From an uncultured Mediterraneibacter sp. (lineage in GTDB: Bacteria; Bacillota; Clostridia; Lachnospirales; Lachnospiraceae): a stretch of 28,187 nt of DNA. The notes beneath the pieces are model-generated. The model had not been told where the DNA came from, did not search any database, and worked only from the letters and a program-made list of their open reading frames with translations. A program made the translations under genes and the position numbers. Every line of letters starts with the position of its first letter. The first letter of the stretch is position 1. This document shows positions 1 through 8,000 of this stretch, piece by piece. Location: NCBI RefSeq assembly GCF_934330165.1, contig NZ_CAKRGI010000030.1, forward strand, positions 1 to 28,187, read 5' to 3'.

Positions 1-5
1 AGACA

Positions 6-71
6 TAAAAATATGCTCCTCATATGATAGATTTTTGGATATTTCCATTGTCTACCATATGGGGAGCATAT
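6..71 (-). terminator. guaA terminator with a 20-bp stem
   Basis: Bases 11-30 and 52-71 are complementary over 20 positions with one wobble and one mismatch, around a 21-nt loop. Read on the minus strand, the hairpin ends in TTTTT (bases 6-10) and follows the guaA stop by about 30 nt. This is an intrinsic terminator layout for guaA, although the stem is unusually long. Confidence 0.7.
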
Positions 72-100
72 CAAAATGGGCATCCGAGGTTTTTTGTCCG

Positions 101-1648
101 TTATTCAAACTCAATCGTTCCCGGTGGCTTACTCGTCAGATCATAGAACACTCTGTTCACCCCGCGAACCTCATTAATAATTCTGCTCATCACCTTATTC
201 AGCACTTCATATGGAATCTCTGCTGCCTCTGCAGTCATAAAATCGACCGTATTCACTGCCCTCAGTGCAACGGCATAATCATACGTTCTCTCATCACCCA
301 TAACACCAACACTTCTCATGTTCGTCAGTGCTGCAAAGTACTGACCGATCGTACGGTCAAGTCCTGCATTTGCAATCTCCTCACGGTAGATAGCATCTGC
401 ATCCTGAACGATACGAACCTTGTCTGCCGTTACTTCCCCGATAATGCGGATTCCAAGTCCTGGCCCTGGGAATGGCTGACGAAATACCAGCTTCTCTGGC
501 AGTCCAAGTTCCAGTCCTGCTTTGCGGACCTCGTCTTTGAAAAGGTCACGAAGAGGCTCGATGATTTCCTTGAAATCTACATAATCCGGAAGTCCTCCTA
601 CGTTGTGGTGAGACTTGATCACTGCAGATTCTCCACCGAGTCCGCTTTCTACAACATCCGGATAAATTGTTCCCTGTGCAAGGAAATCAACTGCACCAAT
701 CTTCTTTGCTTCTTCTTCAAAAATACGGATAAATTCTTCACCGATGATCTTACGCTTTGCTTCTGGTTCTGTAACACCTGCAAGTTTATTATAATATCTC
801 TCCTGTGCATTCACACGGATAAAGTTCAGATCGAACTGTCCTTTCGATCCGAATACAGCCTCTACCTCATCTCCCTCATCTTTGCGAAGAAGACCGTGAT
901 CTACGAATACGCAGGTAAGCTGCTTTCCGATTGCTCTGGAAAGAAGTCCTGCTGCCACTGAAGAATCAACTCCGCCTGACAATGCAAGCAGTACTCTGCC
1001 GTCTCCGACTTTTTCACGGATCTCTTTAATTGTATTCTCCACAAATGCATCCATTTTCCAGTCACCAACACATTCACAGACATTTTTTACAAAATTATTA
1101 ATCATCTTTGTTCCTTCAGCAGTATGAAGTACCTCTGGATGAAACTGGATTGCATACAGCTTTTCTGCTTCATTTTCGGCAGCTGCTACAGGACAGTCTG
1201 CTGTATGTGCAGAAATCTCAAATCCCGGTGCAATTTTTGAAATATAATCAAAATGACTCATCCAACAGATTGTCTTTTCAGATACTCCCTCAAAAACTTT
1301 GGATTCCTTCTTATCAATAATAACTTCTGTCTTTCCGTATTCTCTGACCTCTGCTCTCTCAACTTTTCCACCAAGAACATGAGACATCAACTGTGCTCCA
1401 TAACATAATCCAAGAACCGGAATACCAAGCTTGAACAACTCATCTGTATAAGTCGGTGAATCCGACTCATAGCAACTGTTCGGTCCCCCTGTCAGAATGA
1501 TTCCCTTAGGATTCATTTCTTTAATCTTCTCAATATCCGTCTTGTAAGAATAAATTTCACAATATACATTACATTCTCTGACACGGCGTGCAACCAACTG
1601 GTTATACTGGCCACCGAAATCAAGAACGATCACTAACTCTTTCTTCAA
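101..1648 (-). CDS. guaA: GMP synthase (glutamine-hydrolysing)
   Basis: Converts XMP to GMP using ATP and glutamine, the last step of de novo GMP synthesis in the cytoplasm. The 515 residues cover the full family length. The N-terminal class I amidotransferase domain shows the nucleophile Cys82 in GLCYG and the His170/Glu172 pair in FHPEV. The central ATP-pyrophosphatase domain has the loop SGGVDSS (224-230), and the C-terminal dimerisation domain ends in the usual PPGTIEFE. The start is a TTG codon at 1648, chosen because AGGAGG lies 6 nt upstream and no ATG fits. A promoter lies about 60 bases upstream (1707-1735) and a hairpin terminator lies downstream, so it appears to be transcribed alone. 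No purine riboswitch fits in the short leader. Identification is firm. Confidence 0.97.
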   Translation of the reverse strand: MKKELVIVLDFGGQYNQLVARRVRECNVYCEIYSYKTDIEKIKEMNPKGIILTGGPNSCYESDSPTYTDELFKLGIPVLGLCYGAQLMSHVLGGKVERAEVREYGKTEVIIDKKESKVFEGVSEKTICWMSHFDYISKIAPGFEISAHTADCPVAAAENEAEKLYAIQFHPEVLHTAEGTKMINNFVKNVCECVGDWKMDAFVENTIKEIREKVGDGRVLLALSGGVDSSVAAGLLSRAIGKQLTCVFVDHGLLRKDEGDEVEAVFGSKGQFDLNFIRVNAQERYYNKLAGVTEPEAKRKIIGEEFIRIFEEEAKKIGAVDFLAQGTIYPDVVESGLGGESAVIKSHHNVGGLPDYVDFKEIIEPLRDLFKDEVRKAGLELGLPEKLVFRQPFPGPGLGIRIIGEVTADKVRIVQDADAIYREEIANAGLDRTIGQYFAALTNMRSVGVMGDERTYDYAVALRAVNTVDFMTAEAAEIPYEVLNKVMSRIINEVRGVNRVFYDLTSKPPGTIEFE

Positions 1649-1706
1649 GGCTCTCCTCCTGTAAAATATGATCTTATAAGATCTTCTTTTTTGTTTCGTA
1701 TCTTTA

Positions 1707-1735
1707 ATTATAGTAGAGCTTTCCCGCTTTTACAA
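1707..1735 (-). promoter_or_regulatory. guaA sigma-A type promoter
   Basis: On the minus strand the sequence reads TTGTAA (1735-1730), a 17-nt spacer, then TATAAT (1712-1707). The predicted transcription start is near 1700, giving a leader of about 50 nt before the TTG start of guaA. This is seen directly; activity is inferred. Confidence 0.75.
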
Positions 1736-1740
1736 GCATT

Positions 1741-1775
1741 ATTTCAGTCCTTCCAAACTGTACATATTTCAGTCC
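1741..1775. repeat. Direct repeat just upstream of the guaA -35 box
   Basis: The 10-mer ATTTCAGTCC occurs at 1741-1750 and again at 1766-1775, 25 bp apart. The nearer copy ends 6 bp from the guaA -35 box. The placement fits an operator, but a chance repeat is also possible. Confidence 0.4.
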
Positions 1776-1884
1776 GCCAACCTGTCATAAATTGGGCAGA
1801 CTGACACCTGCGGCTCACCATTGCACACAACACATCACTTAGCAGTTCAGTGTTCTTTCTCCGGCAAATTATATCTCATGCGAA

Positions 1885-1983
1885 CCTGGATACATCTTAC
1901 CGGGTTTTTACAAAAAAGAAACTCCGATACTCCGCATCGTCTAGCTCTACTGTTGCCCGGATGCAATTCACCGGATTTTGCAA
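1885..1983. repeat. Degenerate 29-nt direct repeat in the guaA/HPr intergenic region
   Basis: Two related segments, 1885-1913 and about 1956-1983, share roughly 21 of 29 positions with one gap. Most differences are transitions. Key shared blocks are GGAT near the start, ACCGG in the middle and TTTT plus CAA at the end. A short open frame runs through the region on the minus strand (1847-2029), but it has no convincing ribosome binding site and begins inside the HPr-gene terminator, so I do not call it a gene. The 1649-2047 gap otherwise holds only the guaA promoter and the terminator. Confidence 0.4.
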
Positions 1984-2019
1984 TAAAAAGAAGCAGTCCT
2001 GCATTACCAAAACCGCTTC
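1984..2019 (-). terminator. Terminator downstream of the HPr-like gene
   Basis: On the minus strand, GAAGCGG (2019-2013) pairs with CTGCTTC (1996-1990) around a 16-nt loop, followed by TTTTT. It lies about 30 nt after the HPr-like stop codon. Confidence 0.6.
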
Positions 2020-2047
2020 CTCTTTTCAATCCTATTTTTTTCTATAA

Positions 2048-2275
2048 TCAAGCTGCATATTTTTCAAGTTCTTTCTGTAATTCTTCACATTGATCCGAAT
2101 ACATCTGAAGTTCGATCACGTTATTAAGTCCAAGGTGCATAATGCCAAGCAATGATTTTGCATCTACCACTGCACGACCTTTTCTCATATCCATATCAAA
2201 ATCATATTTTGAAACTGTATTAACAAACGCTACAATTTCCTCAGGATTTTTAAATGTAATCTGCATCTTACTCAT
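2048..2275 (-). CDS. HPr-like protein lacking the active-site histidine
   Basis: A 75-residue protein with the size and the second half of HPr, the small phosphocarrier of the sugar phosphotransferase system. The segment around VVDAKSLLGIM (36-46) matches the region of HPr that carries the regulatory serine, here Ser41. The GxHARPA segment that carries the phospho-accepting His15 is absent: residues 10-16 read NPEEIVA. It therefore should not pass phosphate from enzyme I to sugar permeases and may instead be regulatory, as Crh is in Bacillus (Crh also lacks His15). I chose the ATG at 2275 because AGAGGTGA lies just upstream; a GTG at 2284 falls inside that ribosome binding site. It has its own terminator. 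No other PTS gene is in view. Confidence 0.85.
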   Translation of the reverse strand: MSKMQITFKNPEEIVAFVNTVSKYDFDMDMRKGRAVVDAKSLLGIMHLGLNNVIELQMYSDQCEELQKELEKYAA

Positions 2276-2364
2276 TCTTCTCACCTCTTTATTTCCCGAC
2301 TATGTAATGCATGAAACCCTTTTCATCTAAATCAGTTGGTATCATACCATAGATTTCTATCTTG

Positions 2365-2393
2365 AAAAGGTGGAAATTCTTTAAAAAGGTGGA
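2365..2393. repeat. Direct repeat AAAAGGTGGA between the AraC-type regulator and the HPr-like gene
   Basis: AAAAGGTGGA occurs at 2365-2374 and 2384-2393, 19 bp apart, in the 133-bp gap upstream of the HPr-like gene. Two same-face direct repeats ahead of a gene are typical of an activator site. AraC-family proteins often bind such repeats, and one is encoded next door, but the link is inference. Confidence 0.4.
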
Positions 2394-2408
2394 CTATTTT
2401 AATCTATT

Positions 2409-3947
2409 TTATTGCATTTTTTTGCGAAATTCCGTTGGAAGCATCCCCACTTCTTCTTTAAATACCCGGCTCATATATTTGGGGTCTGAATATCCTGTTA
2501 ATTCCGCAATCTGATTTAATTTTAGCTTACTGTTCAACAGCAAATCTTTGATCTTTTCTATTCTGAATTTCCGAACTGTTTCTGTAAAGCTGCTCTGCGT
2601 CTCTTTCTTAAACTGCGTACTCAGATACTCTTCCGAAACGTAAAGCCTGCTGGCTGTCTCTTCCAGGGTAATTCCCTCACTATAATATTTTTTTGCCATC
2701 TCGACTGCTTTACGAACCATTGTACTGAAGGCTTCATTTCCCTGGAGATCCTCTTTTTCAAAATTAAAATAATTTAATAATTCTTCCATCGCCCGTCGGA
2801 TCTGCTTCCAGCTCGTTGCCTGACCTATTTCAAGAATCAGAATAAGCACCTGGATCTCTGCTCCAAGCTCCCATTGGATCTTGTACATATTTACAATATT
2901 CAGACTGAAACGGATCAGACAATCTTTCAGTGTCTCTGGAAAGCAAAACAGCCCTTCCAGCATTTCACACAATTCTTCAAAGCACTTTTCCAACTCTTTT
3001 TTTCTTCCTGCCAATGTACAATCTCGTGCCCGTAATTCAAGTTCTGCAGGATATTTCAAAGGAAGAAGTTCCTGTTCTTGTCCCTCTATTCCATTTTCAC
3101 TGATCAGCACACCTCTTCCAAGTGTCAGATTCCACTGCCGCAATAACGGTATTTTCGTCCGATATCGCCACAGATCCATCATATGATCGATTCTTTTCCA
3201 CACGCAGACTACATCTCCATTGAGATTGCTGCATAACATAGGGACAATATTTTCCTGAAAGTATTTCTCTGCCATTTCAAATTCTGCTGTCTGATATACG
3301 ATCACAAATATTTCCTGCCATACTTCCAATGGAAGAATGCAAACTCTAAATTTATTTTCCTTTTGCAGACTTCTTTTCAGCAAATGAACTGCTTCTGCTT
3401 TATTTTTTTCAAAATCTTCCCCCAACCACAAAATAAACATCCCACAGGGGTCTTCCACCGTAAATCCGTAAGTTCTGACTGTAATCTCATTTAATTTATT
3501 CTCTGGCTGATACTGCCCGTTCATACACCCGATCAGGAGATTTTCCACTGTAAAAGATGCATTCAGCCAGTACTCATTTCTCATTTTTTCACGAATCTGC
3601 ATCAATGCCTTTTTTAACTGGATCGGTCGGATAGGTTTCATAATATAACCGTCCACGCTCAGTTCAATCGCCTGCTTTGCATGTTGAAAGTTTTCCGTTC
3701 CGCTTAGAACTACCACTTTAAAATCAAATGCTTCCGCACGAAGTTTTTTCAACATCGACATTCCATTCATTCGTGGTAATTCTATATCCATAATCACCAG
3801 ATTCGGACGTAATGCACTGATCAGCTCATAACCAGACTGTCCATTCACGGCTGTTCCCACCAGTTCATAATCGGAATCAACTTTTTGCAGGATTGACTGT
3901 ATCTGCTGCAGTATTTTTTCGTCTTTCTCAATAATTACAGCCCGCAC
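2409..3947 (-). CDS. AraC-type response regulator (YesN-like), no adjacent kinase
   Basis: A 512-residue two-component response regulator. Residues 1-120 form a receiver domain with phospho-acceptor Asp54 (VIMDIELPRMNG) and the conserved lysine in YIMKPI. Residues 125-400 form a variable middle region. Residues 410-512 form a paired AraC helix-turn-helix, including the ETASRLYVSEEYLS and IAELTGYSDPKYMSRVF segments. This is the architecture of YesN-type regulators, which usually pair with a sensor kinase and control sugar transport genes. No kinase or transporter is adjacent here. The acidic pocket is altered: EKDE replaces the usual DDE, with Lys8 in place of one aspartate, so phosphorylation may be atypical. 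The start is GTG, set by AAGGGG 9 nt upstream. Its targets cannot be told from sequence. Confidence 0.9.
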   Translation of the reverse strand: MRAVIIEKDEKILQQIQSILQKVDSDYELVGTAVNGQSGYELISALRPNLVIMDIELPRMNGMSMLKKLRAEAFDFKVVVLSGTENFQHAKQAIELSVDGYIMKPIRPIQLKKALMQIREKMRNEYWLNASFTVENLLIGCMNGQYQPENKLNEITVRTYGFTVEDPCGMFILWLGEDFEKNKAEAVHLLKRSLQKENKFRVCILPLEVWQEIFVIVYQTAEFEMAEKYFQENIVPMLCSNLNGDVVCVWKRIDHMMDLWRYRTKIPLLRQWNLTLGRGVLISENGIEGQEQELLPLKYPAELELRARDCTLAGRKKELEKCFEELCEMLEGLFCFPETLKDCLIRFSLNIVNMYKIQWELGAEIQVLILILEIGQATSWKQIRRAMEELLNYFNFEKEDLQGNEAFSTMVRKAVEMAKKYYSEGITLEETASRLYVSEEYLSTQFKKETQSSFTETVRKFRIEKIKDLLLNSKLKLNQIAELTGYSDPKYMSRVFKEEVGMLPTEFRKKMQ

Positions 3948-4025
3948 TTATCTGCCCCTTTCAAGAATCTTACTGCCTGATTTCGTTTATCTTGTCGTCT
4001 ATTTCATGGTTTCATCATTATTTGC

Positions 4026-4034
4026 ATTATAACA
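4026..4034 (-). promoter_or_regulatory. Extended -10 promoter of the AraC-type regulator
   Basis: The minus strand reads TGTTATAAT, a perfect TGn plus TATAAT extended -10. No good -35 box is present, which such promoters tolerate. It lies about 80 bp upstream of the GTG start at 3947. The same 10-mer ATGTTATAAT occurs in front of the GH84 gene. Confidence 0.6.
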
Positions 4035-4053
4035 TATCTTCCTGCTATCAGAA

Positions 4054-4095
4054 AAGAAAAAGCAAAAGGACTTTGAATCCCCATCTGCTCCTTTG
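4054..4095 (-). terminator. Probable spoIIID terminator
   Basis: On the minus strand, AAAGGA (4094-4089) can pair with TCCTTT (4070-4065) around an 18-nt loop. It is followed by the T-rich stretch CTTTTTCTTTTC. The stem is short, so this call is tentative. Confidence 0.4.
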
Positions 4096-4158
4096 AGATT
4101 CTGTCCTTCTGCTCTCTCTAAACTAAATTCTATTTTTCTCTCATTTATCTGCTCTCAT

Positions 4159-4422
4159 TTACATCTGTCGCAAATGTTGATGGAGATATTTTTCTCTTGT
4201 TGCCATCCCACCTCTGATATGTCGTTCTGATTTATTCATGTCCAACACTTTTCGTGCCTCCTGTGCCAGAGAGGGATTGATTTGAAGAAGCCGTTCGGTG
4301 ACGTCTTTATGTACCGTACTTTTACTTATCCTGAATTGCTTCGCAGTCTGTCTCACCGTCGCACTATTTTCTATAATATAGTCTGCGATTTCCACCGCCC
4401 GCTCCTCAATATAATCTCTCAT
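4159..4422 (-). CDS. spoIIID: Sporulation transcriptional regulator SpoIIID
   Basis: An 87-residue DNA-binding protein that, in Bacillus and Clostridia, acts in the mother cell during sporulation to switch genes between the sigma-E and sigma-K stages. Nearly the whole length matches the family. An N-terminal MRDYIEERAVEIADYIIE helix comes first. A helix-turn-helix follows at about 22-42 (TVRQTAKQFRISKSTVHKDV), then the conserved ERL.INP segment. The HIRGGMATREKY tail, rich in basic residues, completes the match. The ATG at 4422 has only a weak GGGG ribosome binding site 8 nt upstream. A 23-bp inverted repeat lies 57 bp upstream. Its presence says the organism is a spore former or descends from one. 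Confidence 0.95.
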   Translation of the reverse strand: MRDYIEERAVEIADYIIENSATVRQTAKQFRISKSTVHKDVTERLLQINPSLAQEARKVLDMNKSERHIRGGMATREKYLHQHLRQM

Positions 4423-4478
4423 GGAAAAGCCCCTGCATCGTTTATTTTTTACAATCTATGCAGAGGTCTGAGGATGTA

Positions 4479-4501
4479 TGTCTGAATTGCATATTCAGAC
4501 A
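4479..4501. promoter_or_regulatory. Perfect inverted repeat upstream of spoIIID
   Basis: Arms TGTCTGAAT (4479-4487) and ATTCAGACA (4493-4501) are perfectly complementary around a 5-bp spacer. There is no T-run on either side, so it does not look like a terminator. It sits between the zinc-ribbon gene stop (4551) and the spoIIID start (4422). A dimeric regulator binding site is the simplest reading; the factor is unknown. Confidence 0.5.
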
Positions 4502-4550
4502 ATATCTCCTGATCATCCGCGACATATGGCAATTCATATACAGGGGACAC

Positions 4551-4949
4551 TTAGTTTTTCTTCCTTATCCCCCGAATCGCCAGCACGATTCCCGTCCATA
4601 TAATCGCCGTTCTTGCCAGCCACTCAACTTCGCCGCCAATGATATAACAGATCAGATATATGATAACTACTGCAACAATTATTTTCACAATATTATCTTT
4701 TTTCTCTTTCTCATTCTGCAGACGTTCTTTTTCCAGTTCAATTTCTCTGGATCGTATATTTTCGCGTGCCTCAGCCTCTCTTATCCTTGCCTCATCTACC
4801 GCCCTGTACTCATAATGCTTTGTATCATCTTCGATTAATATTTTTGCTCCGCAATATTGACAGAAGTTATTCTTCTCATAAGTCATATTCCTTTCTGCTG
4901 CTTCATTGCTGCCGTATTGATTCAGTCTGTATTCATTTGAGAACTGCAT
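4551..4949 (-). CDS. Zinc-ribbon/coiled-coil protein with C-terminal membrane segments
   Basis: Function unknown. Residues 29-32 form a single CQYC zinc-knuckle half-site; no second CxxC follows, so metal binding would need a partner chain or be lost. A conserved-looking HYEYRAVDEA stretch follows. Next is a highly charged helix rich in Glu, Arg and Lys (about 52-87), then two hydrophobic segments (about 89-105 and 109-124) and a basic RKKN end. This suggests a small membrane protein with a cytosolic zinc/coiled-coil head. The start is uncertain: the ATG at 4949 directly follows an in-frame stop but lacks a good ribosome binding site. A second ATG at 4886 would put CxxC 8 residues from the start and has AAAGGA very close upstream. 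It may be cotranscribed with spoIIID, 128 bp downstream. Confidence 0.65.
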   Translation of the reverse strand: MQFSNEYRLNQYGSNEAAERNMTYEKNNFCQYCGAKILIEDDTKHYEYRAVDEARIREAEARENIRSREIELEKERLQNEKEKKDNIVKIIVAVVIIYLICYIIGGEVEWLARTAIIWTGIVLAIRGIRKKN

Positions 4950-4990
4950 TTACAACTTATTTTTTTTAAATAAGCTTTCAAATTTGTGTA

Positions 4991-5035
4991 ACAAAAAATA
5001 AGAACCAGATAAGATTTCCTCATCTGATTCTTATT
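4991..5035 (-). terminator. GH84 gene terminator
   Basis: Bases 4997-5010 pair with 5022-5035 over 14 positions with one wobble on the minus strand, around an 11-nt loop, followed by TTTTTT. It lies about 45 nt after the GH84 stop. A second smaller hairpin (GGTGTCC/GGACACC, 5047-5068) precedes it; its T-run (5072-5077) would serve plus-strand transcription. Confidence 0.8.
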
Positions 5036-5046
5036 ATCTCATTTCA

Positions 5047-5077
5047 GGTGTCCTTTTGTACGGACACCCGGTTTTTT
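5047..5077 (+). terminator. Hairpin with plus-strand T-run next to the GH84 stop
   Basis: GGTGTCC (5047-5053) and GGACACC (5062-5068) form a 7-bp stem with an 8-nt loop, followed on the plus strand by GGTTTTTT. It could block antisense transcription into the GH84 gene, since no plus-strand gene precedes it. Confidence 0.5.
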
Positions 5078-5080
5078 AAT

Positions 5081-8000
5081 TTAGTGTTTTTTTCTTTTCA
5101 GAACAGTTACAACCGCTCCTGCTGCCAGGATCATCAGTGCAAATGCTCCTGCGATCGGTGCAGTATCTCCGGTCTTGGCTGCTCCGTTAGTGGATGTGCC
5201 ATTTCCTTTGCCTGATCCATTTCCATTAGCTGTTGTATTTCCATTATTCTGACCATTGTTGGAATTACCGTTCTGGTTATCCTTTCCATCATCAGACTTG
5301 GATTTTACAACCAGGTTATTGATTGCATCATTAATCGCATCTGCATAAGCATCTACTTCTGCCTGCTTGGACAATGGCTGATTTCTGTCGACCTTGGCGA
5401 TCGCATCCTTCAGTGTCTTCACAGTTGCATCTGTATAAATACTCAGATCAGCCGGTACTTTTGCAAGTGCTTCATCCACTTTCGTGTAATCTGCCTTGAT
5501 CATTTTCAGTGCTGCCTGTGCATTTTCAAATCTGGCTTTTGCTGCCTGGAACTCATCCGCAGATACATTTCCTGTACTGCTGTCCAATGCCATCAGCACA
5601 TCGTAAGCTTCCTTATACTCTGCATAAGTATCTTCTGTGTAATCTCCTGCTTCAGACTTGAACTGAATCTTATCTCTGTAAGCATCCATGTCTGTTGCTC
5701 TTAATACAAGACCATCGATTGCATTGCGGATAGACTGTACTGCCTCTGCAATCTGCTCTGCTGTACCGGATGCCTTCAACGCATTCATATTATCCACATT
5801 TACAGCTGCTGCAAGGACTGCATAGGAATCTGCTGTATAATCAGCTGCTTCATATTTTGCCGCATCACTTAATGCTGCATTCAGTTCCACGATGCTGATA
5901 AGATTTGCTTTCGCATTCCGCATAGCACGGATATTGACATCTGCCTTTGTCTCATCATCAATCTGGCCTTCAGCCTGTGCGATCGCTGCTTTCAGGACTG
6001 CATAGCTGTCGCTTGTATAATTTTCCGCATTTACTTTCTTCATCTCATCAATGACTGTCTGTACTGCGGATGTATCTTTCAGCACAAGTGCTTCTTCTGC
6101 TGCCCGCAGAGCTGTCTCTGCCGCCTGTACGCTTTCTGTTGTTCCATTTGCAAGAACAGCATTTGCTGCATCCAGTGCATCACTGTAATTCTTCCAGCTT
6201 GCCGCTGTATACTGCTTTTCATTTCCCTCATGCAGTTCATTGCACTCTGCGATCAGGCTCTTCAGGCTTCTCACATCAACTAATGCTGCAATACTGTCTG
6301 TATAAGCTGCGTTCTTTGCTGCGATTTCTGTCGGATTAACTCTTGTAGTGTTATCTGCTTCGATCAGATCACTCAGAGCTTTCTTTGCATCGGTATATGC
6401 TTTGGCAGATGCTGTCGTATAATCAGCTGCATTATAATCAGCTCCTGCCTGAAGCTCCAGTTCAGCAAGTTCTCTTTCTACTTTTGAATACTCAAGAGCT
6501 GCTTCTTTTTCTTCAATCTGAGTCTTCAGCTTTTCTGCTGTATCCTGAGAAAGATTATCTGTATCTTCCAGTGCTGCCACAATCTTATTGAGTACATTTT
6601 CATATGCTGTAAATGTCTTGGCTGTATAAACTTCAACCTCTCCGTCTTTCTGGCTCTTCTTCTCTGCAACTGCCCTGCGAAGTGCCTCAAGAACTGTAGC
6701 ATCTGCTTTTACTTTTGCCTTACTGCATGCAGTCTTCAACGCACCTGCTGCTGTATCAACTGTATCCTGTGTAGCATACTCATTCGTTTTCAGTTCTTCA
6801 GCAACTGCTTTCGCTTTCTCTACCGCTGCTTTAGAATCTGTTGTCCAGTTTGCTGCATCACTGCTTCCTGCTGCTGCAATCGCCTCATCCAGCTTTGACT
6901 TGTCAACTGTAGCTGCTGCCTTGCCGCTTGTCTTGATCATTGAAATCTCTGGAATATTTTCACCCCAGGTTACTGTTACATCCAGGATTCTCTTATCTGA
7001 AGCTACAGCAAATTCATTGATCGCCTGACTCAGTTTACCAAATGTAACTGCCTGGATATCACTTCCATCTTCATTTGCGACTCTTGCAGTTACGACTGCA
7101 TCGGATGCTGCTCCATTCTGGATCATACGGATCGTTTTCTTTGCATCCAGATCGGAAATACGATAAGTAAATGATCCATTTGCTTCTGACGGCTTGTATA
7201 CTGTACGGTAATCTTCTTCAAATACATTGGAAGGTACTTTTCCTTTTTCTTCGATCACGGTCGATACGATATCTCGATTTGACTCTGTAGAGATATATGC
7301 TCCGCCATTGATCTGGATCTCATAGAAATCAACCCATCTGTGACTGTATGTCTTAAGCGGTACAACTCTCAGGTAGCGTCCGCTTACATTCAGTCCTGTC
7401 TGCTCTGCATACATATTTCCAGGATTTTCACTGTCATGTGTCAGAGCTGCATAATCTTTTGCTGTATCCGTATTCTGCGTATCTTCAAAGGAGTCATTTC
7501 CAACAGTCAGTACAGTTTTCCATTCTGCATCTGCTGCATCCGGATCATTTGCTACTTCAAATTTTGCATAACGCAGGAAATCAAGGCTTGTCTCTTTTAC
7601 ATAGTAACGGATGGAATTGAAGTTGATCGTCTGTCCAAGGTCAAATACGATCTTCTTTCCGGTATCCTGTACACCTGTGATCGATCCATAGGTTGTAAGG
7701 TCTCCGTCAAAGACATGATTGACATTTCCGCTTCCACGCATATCACGGCTTGCATCGCCCTGTGCAAAATCACTGGTTACTGTCTTTTCACCGATAAACT
7801 CATATGTTACTGTGAAAGCGTCCCAACTTACATCAACGGCTTCATCTGTATCATTATAAAGTCTGATATAACGTGCATCAGCTGCCTGGGATGGATCTGT
7901 TACCTCTGTCCACTCTACCCCATTCATAGAGGTCTGTAACTTCAATGAAGTTCCTGTTGGACTTGTAATTCCTGTCACCGCTTTGATATGTCCAAGATCG

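Noticed and set aside
35..961. Long plus-strand open frame opposite guaA
   Set aside because: Antisense shadow of a fully conserved gene, with no ribosome binding site and no recognisable domain.
1670..1683. 14-bp palindrome GATCTTATAAGATC in the guaA leader
   Set aside because: AT-rich and short, with no second copy; could be chance, so not listed as an operator.
1649..1706. Purine riboswitch ahead of guaA
   Set aside because: The predicted leader is only about 50 nt, too short for a purine aptamer, and no such conserved core is seen.
1847..2029. 60-codon minus-strand open frame between guaA and the HPr-like gene
   Set aside because: Starts inside a terminator, no Shine-Dalgarno site, and overlaps a degenerate repeat; treated as non-coding.
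4479..4520. Sigma-E type promoter (CATACA element) ahead of spoIIID
   Set aside because: A CATACAT is present, but no -35 element lies at acceptable spacing.
7340..7939. Plus-strand open frame of 199 codons opposite the GH84 gene
   Set aside because: Cys/Ile-rich translation typical of a reverse-strand shadow; the minus-strand protein has clear domains across it.
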